DNA of 64,000 nt. Origin: JBIYSM02 sp044759095. Lineage in GTDB: Bacteria > Bacillota > Bacilli > Brevibacillales > Brevibacillaceae. The notes below the pieces were generated by a model that worked only from the letters and a program-made list of their open reading frames with translations, did no database searches and was not told where the DNA came from. Made by a program: the position numbers and the translations under genes. The stretch is from NCBI RefSeq assembly GCF_044759095.2, contig NZ_JBIYSM020000002.1:95120-159119 (forward strand). Direction: 5' to 3'. This document shows positions 60,128 to 64,000 of the stretch, piece by piece (position 1 is the stretch's first letter; the number at the start of each line of letters is the position of its first letter).

Positions 60128-60691
60128 TCACTGACGCTCGGCGACGCCGGACATGCGAACGACGCGAAACGTGGCTGTGAAGACCAGTTCTCCGTGTACC
60201 TTGGTCTCGACGCGCACTTTGCATTCATCGCCATTTGCGCTGCGTACGACAGCTTTGGCTACAAGCTTTTCTCCCAGCTTGACGGGGCGGATGAAACGGA
60301 TGCGGGCGGTTGCCGTCAATGCCACATCCGCGTCGATGACCGCTACTGCAAGAGAGTTTGCCTGTGCAAATATATAATGTCCACGAGCGATCTGCGTCCG
60401 TGAAAAGACGTGTTCTTGCTTGATTTCCAGCACGGAAATCGCCTGATCGTCAAGCTGAAGGTCAATCACTTCCCCAATCACTTCATCAATACCAAGCGAT
60501 TTGACGGGATCCAGACTTTTTTCAGCAACCGACTTGATTCGCTCGCGCAATTCCGGTATCCCCAGTTCCAGTCGGTCTAGACGTATTGTTTGGATACTGA
60601 CCTGAAATAACTCTGCGAGATCCTCGTCCGTGGCGAAGGGATTTTCCTGCAGCGACTGAACCAGCCGGAATTGACGGTCTTTTTTGGGCAT
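60128..60691 (-). CDS. fapR: Fatty-acid biosynthesis transcriptional repressor FapR
   Basis: ATG at 60691 (MPKKDRQFRLVQSLQ) used; an upstream in-frame GTG at 60709 is possible. 187 residues. N-terminal DeoR-like HTH (FATDEDLAELFQVSIQTIRL) and hotdog domain (FSRTQIARGHYIFAQAN). Malonyl-CoA binding to the hotdog domain releases the repressor. Its own operator lies upstream. Confidence 0.97.
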   Translation of the reverse strand: MPKKDRQFRLVQSLQENPFATDEDLAELFQVSIQTIRLDRLELGIPELRERIKSVAEKSLDPVKSLGIDEVIGEVIDLQLDDQAISVLEIKQEHVFSRTQIARGHYIFAQANSLAVAVIDADVALTATARIRFIRPVKLGEKLVAKAVVRSANGDECKVRVETKVHGELVFTATFRVVRMSGVAERQ

Positions 60692-60754
60692 GCGGGCGAT
60701 TGTTGACACCCCCTACACTTCATCACTACATAAGATATGTTTTGCGATCAGTTT

Positions 60755-60771
60755 TTAATACCAGGTACTAA
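60755..60771 (-). promoter_or_regulatory. FapR operator
   Basis: TTAGTACCTGGTATTAA on the minus strand, one base from a perfect palindrome and almost identical to the known ATTAGTACCTRRTACTAAT consensus. It covers the start region of the fapR promoter, so FapR would regulate itself and the whole fab operon. Confidence 0.9.
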
Positions 60772-60775
60772 ACAT

Positions 60776-60804
60776 AGTATAGGGGAGAAGCGAGGGAAAA
60801 ACAA
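60776..60804 (-). promoter_or_regulatory. Promoter of the fapR-plsX-fab operon
   Basis: Minus strand: -35 TTGTTT (60799-60804), 17-base spacer, -10 TATACT (60776-60781), with the FapR operator starting five bases downstream. Confidence 0.75.
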
Positions 60805-60814
60805 CCTTTTTAGT

Positions 60815-61022
60815 GGGCGTTTAAAAAGGAGGACAAACAGAGCCAAGTAGATCGAGGCGCGGAAGTCGCGAGGTCGGCTAAGAGCTCCCCGTCCTGGGGC
60901 CACGCCGACACTTGCACGTCCTGTGCTGCGCAGCGGAGCGTAGGTACGTCTACGCGAGCAGCGGAGCGACGACGCAACGAAGAGATGCGACGGCAATGTT
61001 TCCCGGACTTTTTAAACATCCT
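60815..61022. mobile_element. MITE-like non-coding element, about 205 bp
   Basis: Ends carry inverted repeats with a shared GTTTAAAAAG core (60819-60828; complement at 61008-61017) that continue as imperfect matches. The inside is GC-rich with direct repeats of GCAGCGGAGCG and no gene supported. It fills the gap between the ABC ATPase stop codon and the fapR -35 box. No transposase or target duplication could be identified. Confidence 0.5.
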
Positions 61023-61025
61023 CTA

Positions 61026-61988
61026 TTAGTAGATCCGGCGAATCACTTCTTCAATATCCGGTTCCTTCATCTGAATATCCAGCGGTTCCCCCCAGTTGCC
61101 CAGCTCTGCCAATAGCTTGGGCGACGTGGTCCTGCTTTTGTCAAAATACAGCGTTACCTTGTTTCCGTTCCGCTCGATCCTTTCTACACCCTCAACAGGA
61201 GCGACGACGGGTTCCGTCCGATACTCCACTTCGATCATGCTGGGCAGTCCAATCTGCCCGCGCAGGTCGGACAGGCTGCCGTCGAGGATCTTCCTTCCGT
61301 GATTGATGACGATGATCCGGTCACACAGCTGTTCGATGTCGTCCATATCGTGGGTGGTAAGCAGGATCGTCTTTTTCTCGCTTTTGTTCACCTCTTTTAA
61401 AAAGGAACGGATTCTTCCCTTGGCCACCACATCAAGACCTATGGTCGGCTCGTCCAAAAACAGAATCGGCGGATTGTGCAGGAGAGCTGCAGCCAGATCG
61501 GCGCGCATTCGCTGTCCCAGAGAAAGCTTTCGCACGGGTGTATCGAGAAAATCCTGCAGGTCCAACAGCTCGTTGTAGCGCTCCATCGCCCTGCGGTACG
61601 AAACCGAATCGATCTTGTACATCGCCTGCAGGATCTCAAACGAATCACGCACGGGCAGATCCCACCAGAGTTGGGTACGCTGGCCGAACACCACCCCGAT
61701 CATCCGGGCCACCTTTTGCCGCTGTTCCTGCGGACTGAATCCGGCAACTTCAATTCGACCGCGGGTGGGATGCAGAATCCCGCACAGCATCTTGATCGTC
61801 GTAGACTTGCCTGCGCCGTTTGGTCCAATGTAACCGACAAACTCTCCTTCCGCAATGGAAAAGGAGACGTCGTCCACCGCTTTCACCTCTTTTCGGTCAC
61901 GGGCAAACAGGGAACGCAGCGACGCGAAGGCACCCGTTCTGGTCGGAGAGAGAAAAAACGACTTGCCTAGTTCCATAGCTTGAATCAT
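61026..61988 (-). CDS. ABC-2 type exporter, ATP-binding protein
   Basis: ATG at 61988 (MIQAMELGKSFFLS) with GGAGG seven bases upstream; the longer frame runs into the permease gene. 320 residues. Walker A GPNGAGKST, signature LSLGQRMRADLAAALLHNP, Walker B ILFLDEPTIGLD. Matches the drug/unknown-substrate exporter ATPase group (COG4586). C-terminal extra domain of about 90 residues. Confidence 0.93.
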   Translation of the reverse strand: MIQAMELGKSFFLSPTRTGAFASLRSLFARDRKEVKAVDDVSFSIAEGEFVGYIGPNGAGKSTTIKMLCGILHPTRGRIEVAGFSPQEQRQKVARMIGVVFGQRTQLWWDLPVRDSFEILQAMYKIDSVSYRRAMERYNELLDLQDFLDTPVRKLSLGQRMRADLAAALLHNPPILFLDEPTIGLDVVAKGRIRSFLKEVNKSEKKTILLTTHDMDDIEQLCDRIIVINHGRKILDGSLSDLRGQIGLPSMIEVEYRTEPVVAPVEGVERIERNGNKVTLYFDKSRTTSPKLLAELGNWGEPLDIQMKEPDIEEVIRRIY

Positions 61989-61999
61989 GTTCAAACCTC

Positions 62000-62788
62000 C
62001 TAGCTTCCGGTACTGTGGTAATGACGGATGCCCAACGTCCAAAAGCGGTAAGCAATGAGCAGTGCCACGCCGGCTACAAGCGGCGTCAGAAGCAGGTAGT
62101 ACCACTCCCCGCCTTTTTGCAACAGATAAAGCATCGGCATGTAGTTGACATACGCGATCGGAATGACAGAGAAAAAGAGCAGCTTGAGCCATCCGGGATA
62201 CAGACTGTTGGGATAATGGGAGGCGTTGGCCGGCGCGTAAATCGTAAACGTTTGCAGCTCTTTCAGCTGGGACGACCAAAACGCCACGGTTGCGGTACAG
62301 AGTGAGATGGAAAAAAAGATGACCGGACCGCATACGAGCACCACCGGGATGTAGAGCAGGATTCCCCACAGTTCACACCCCAGTTGGTATAGCCCATAGA
62401 TCGAAACCAAAAGGACGGCAAGCCCTTGAACGATTCCGCCGATGCGGCCGAGCTCCAGGTTTCTGGTGAGAAGTAGGACAAGCGGCGGCACGGGCCGCAC
62501 CAGCAGCTGGTCAAACTCGCCGTGGACGATATAGCGTTCAAAGTCGTGAATCTCCGGAGCAAACATCCGATAGAGCGACATGGCGACTGAGGACAATCCG
62601 TACAGCATGCCCACTTCGTACAGGTTCCACCCTTTTACGTGATCGAAGCGGTACAAAATGGCGGACAAAATGAAAAAGTCGATGACCATGATCAGTCCGG
62701 TGGTCACCGCTGTCGTGAGAAAGTTTAATTTATACTGCATTTGCGCCCGAATGCTGGCGGCGATCAGCTTGCGATAGAGTTGAAACAT
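62000..62788 (-). CDS. ABC-2 type exporter, membrane protein 1
   Basis: 262 residues, six predicted helices. Sequence features (HGEFDQLLVRPVPPLVLLLT, YPNSLYPGWLKLLFFSVIPI) match the COG3694-type permease. With the neighbouring permease it forms the membrane part of an exporter of unknown substrate. Confidence 0.9.
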   Translation of the reverse strand: MFQLYRKLIAASIRAQMQYKLNFLTTAVTTGLIMVIDFFILSAILYRFDHVKGWNLYEVGMLYGLSSVAMSLYRMFAPEIHDFERYIVHGEFDQLLVRPVPPLVLLLTRNLELGRIGGIVQGLAVLLVSIYGLYQLGCELWGILLYIPVVLVCGPVIFFSISLCTATVAFWSSQLKELQTFTIYAPANASHYPNSLYPGWLKLLFFSVIPIAYVNYMPMLYLLQKGGEWYYLLLTPLVAGVALLIAYRFWTLGIRHYHSTGS

Positions 62789-62789
62789 G

Positions 62790-63569
62790 CTACCCTCCCT
62801 GAATCTCGATTTTTCGGCGGGCTTTCTGTGTAACCGCCAACGCGGCGATGGTCAGCGCGAGTCCCCAGCCCAGCTGGATCAGCAATCCGGATGGCGAAAC
62901 CTGTTCCAGATAGATCATCACGGGATAGTACAAAACTCCCGCAAACGGTAAATAGGGTGCAATCTCTCCAAGCCATCCGGGGAGCAGGTTGACCGGGATC
63001 ATTTGACCTCCGAGACCAAAGATCAGAGTGATCACGATGTAGTGGGCCCAGCGAATTTCCGTCGTCCAAAACGAAGTGATGCCGGTGAGGAAAAACAATA
63101 GAAGGCCCAGGTAGACGGCAAGCAGCAGCGACAGGCTTGCCAAGAGATATGTGACGGGTTGATCAGGGAAGGAAAAACCGACGAACAGGCCAAGGACGCC
63201 GCCGATCGGGATGCTGCGATAGAGTGCGTTGTACCCGACTTTGCCCAGTTCGTGACTGATGACGTAGAGAAAGTAATGGACCGGCCGCATCAGATCCAGG
63301 CTGACTGCCCCGCTCCTGACGCCGGTCTGGATTCCCAGACCTGGTGTCAAAAAGGTACTGACCCATAGGACGCACTGGCTTAAGGTTATGTAGTGTCCCA
63401 TCGTTTCCATGCTGTAGGGACTGTCAGCTTCCCGCCCTTCCAGCACCCCTGCCCAAATGGCGATGAAGACCAGGCCGAAGATGGAACTGGCGATGTTGTT
63501 GATGAAATGGGACAAACGATACTGAAGATTGCGACGATAGCTTTTCTGGATAATTCGCCAGTAAACCAC
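62790..63569 (-). CDS. ABC-2 type exporter, membrane protein 2
   Basis: 259 residues, starting at a GTG with AAAGGAGTGAGGA before it. Six helices; GAVSLDLMRPVHYFLYVI and PYLPFAGVLYYPVMIYLEQV match the COG4587-type permease. First gene of the three-gene unit. Confidence 0.9.
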   Translation of the reverse strand: MVYWRIIQKSYRRNLQYRLSHFINNIASSIFGLVFIAIWAGVLEGREADSPYSMETMGHYITLSQCVLWVSTFLTPGLGIQTGVRSGAVSLDLMRPVHYFLYVISHELGKVGYNALYRSIPIGGVLGLFVGFSFPDQPVTYLLASLSLLLAVYLGLLLFFLTGITSFWTTEIRWAHYIVITLIFGLGGQMIPVNLLPGWLGEIAPYLPFAGVLYYPVMIYLEQVSPSGLLIQLGWGLALTIAALAVTQKARRKIEIQGG

Positions 63570-63602
63570 ATCCTCACTCCTTTCCAGAGAGTCAGATTAA
63601 AA

Positions 63603-63631
63603 ATTTTACTTAAAAACGGAAATGGCGTCAA
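63603..63631 (-). promoter_or_regulatory. Promoter of the ABC exporter operon
   Basis: Minus strand: -35 TTGACG (63626-63631), 17-base spacer, -10 TAAAAT (63603-63608), about 35 bases before the first permease start. Confidence 0.7.
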
Positions 63632-63747
63632 TTCCCAATCCACTTTTCATAAGAAAAGAGTGGGCTTACTGTCATTCGATCCTCTCAGCATGGTGGTACA
63701 TCGATGACAACAATGACGGCGCCGAAGATCGCATTCGAAACACATAT

Positions 63748-63772
63748 AAGAAAACCCACCCGGCATTAGCTA
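63748..63772. repeat. Palindromic repeat, copy F (5' end only, interrupted by IS)
   Basis: AAGAAAACCCACCCGGCATT continues to GCTA exactly as copies B and C, then identity stops at 63773, where IS-like sequence begins. Confidence 0.8.
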
Positions 63773-64000
63773 GTTTCCCCTGAAAAATTCCTGGGGTAAG
63801 TCAAAAACAAAAGGAATTCAGCTCTCTAAATGGAAGTAGTTGTTGACGAGGCAATACATCCAAAAAGAGGGACTGAATTCCTTTCTTCTTAAAGAAATTC
63901 AACAGTGCTCCTCGAAAATCCTTTTTGAGGTGAGCGATTATGTTAAAACTTCGTAACGAGCAAATCACATTGTGGGATACCCTTCTCCCTGAACCAATCC
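63773..64000 (+). mobile_element. Insertion sequence, left end (partial)
   Basis: Starts at the break in repeat copy F. Contains a CCCCTG..CAGGGG-like palindrome at the edge and a perfect 12-bp inverted repeat AAAGGAATTCAG/CTGAATTCCTTT (63810-63821, 63873-63884) before the transposase start. The right end lies outside the window, so terminal repeats cannot be checked. Confidence 0.75.
63940..64000 (+). CDS. Transposase, N-terminal 20 residues (cut by window edge)
   Basis: ATG at 63940 preceded by GAGGTGAG. Visible peptide begins MLKLRNEQITLWDTLLPEP. This start resembles DUF772-type DDE transposases of the IS5/IS1182/ISNCY-like group; the family call is tentative because so little is seen. 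Confidence 0.6.
   Translation, partial: MLKLRNEQITLWDTLLPEPI

Noticed and set aside
60748..61019. Arg/Ser-rich open frames of 69-82 codons near the fapR promoter
   Set aside because: They run through the MITE-like element and the FapR operator, without ribosome sites or conserved features.

Overview
The window is about 64 kb of moderately GC-rich (roughly 55% by eye) Firmicute chromosome. Gene order, Shine-Dalgarno strength and protein families point to the order Bacillales, most likely a Brevibacillus-like member of the Paenibacillaceae; genus is an inference. Almost every gene lies on the minus strand, so operons read from high to low coordinates. No rRNA, tRNA or CRISPR array was recognised.

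Region 1 (1-14.0 kb) is the fla/che operon, transcribed flgB-flgC-fliE-fliF-fliG-fliH-fliI-fliJ-ylxF-fliK-(flagellar operon protein)-flgG-swrD-fliL-fliM-fliY-cheY-fliO; fliO is cut by the window edge. The hook-cap gene flgD, expected just after fliK, is absent. Region 2 (14.4-25.1 kb) is the conserved sucC-sucD-dprA-topA-trmFO-xerC-hslV-hslU-codY block. A terminator after codY and an AT-rich leader with palindromes resembling CodY boxes separate it from flgB.

Region 3 (25.3-39.5 kb) sits between sucC and the ylqG/ylqH/yraN/rnhB cluster, which are close neighbours in Bacillus subtilis, so it looks like accessory DNA. It holds a lipoprotein, an AlbA_2 protein, an SCP2 protein, a YbjQ protein, a CapA-like protein, a GNAT acetyltransferase, a complete aa3-type menaquinol oxidase operon (qoxABCD), comM, and an orphan oppB-type permease. 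It also holds three gene fragments: an SDR N-terminus, a comM 3' end, and the C-terminus of a glutamate/dicarboxylate symporter.

Region 4 (39.5-60.8 kb) is core housekeeping: yraN, a FlhB-C-like and a FliK-like pair, rnhB, rbgA, signal peptidase I, rplS (with a leader hairpin), trmD, rimM, a ylqD remnant, khpA, rpsP, ffh, ylxM, ftsY, smc, rnc, then the type II fatty-acid operon fapR-plsX-fabH-fabD-fabG-acpP-fabF, with a FapR operator at its promoter. Region 5 (60.8-64.0 kb) has a MITE-like element of about 205 bp, a three-gene ABC-2 exporter, and the start of an insertion sequence that interrupts a copy of a repeat.

The most unusual signals are non-coding. (i) A family of GC-rich palindromic repeats, six copies, all in the same orientation. 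Five directly abut a Rho-independent terminator. They are built from hairpin modules nested inside one another. (ii) An identically spaced, 11-bp-phased operator-like module occurs upstream of both qoxA and a small membrane-protein gene. (iii) A leader of about 65 bp is shared by comM and oppB. No clear new multi-gene system was seen; most protein genes belong to known families.
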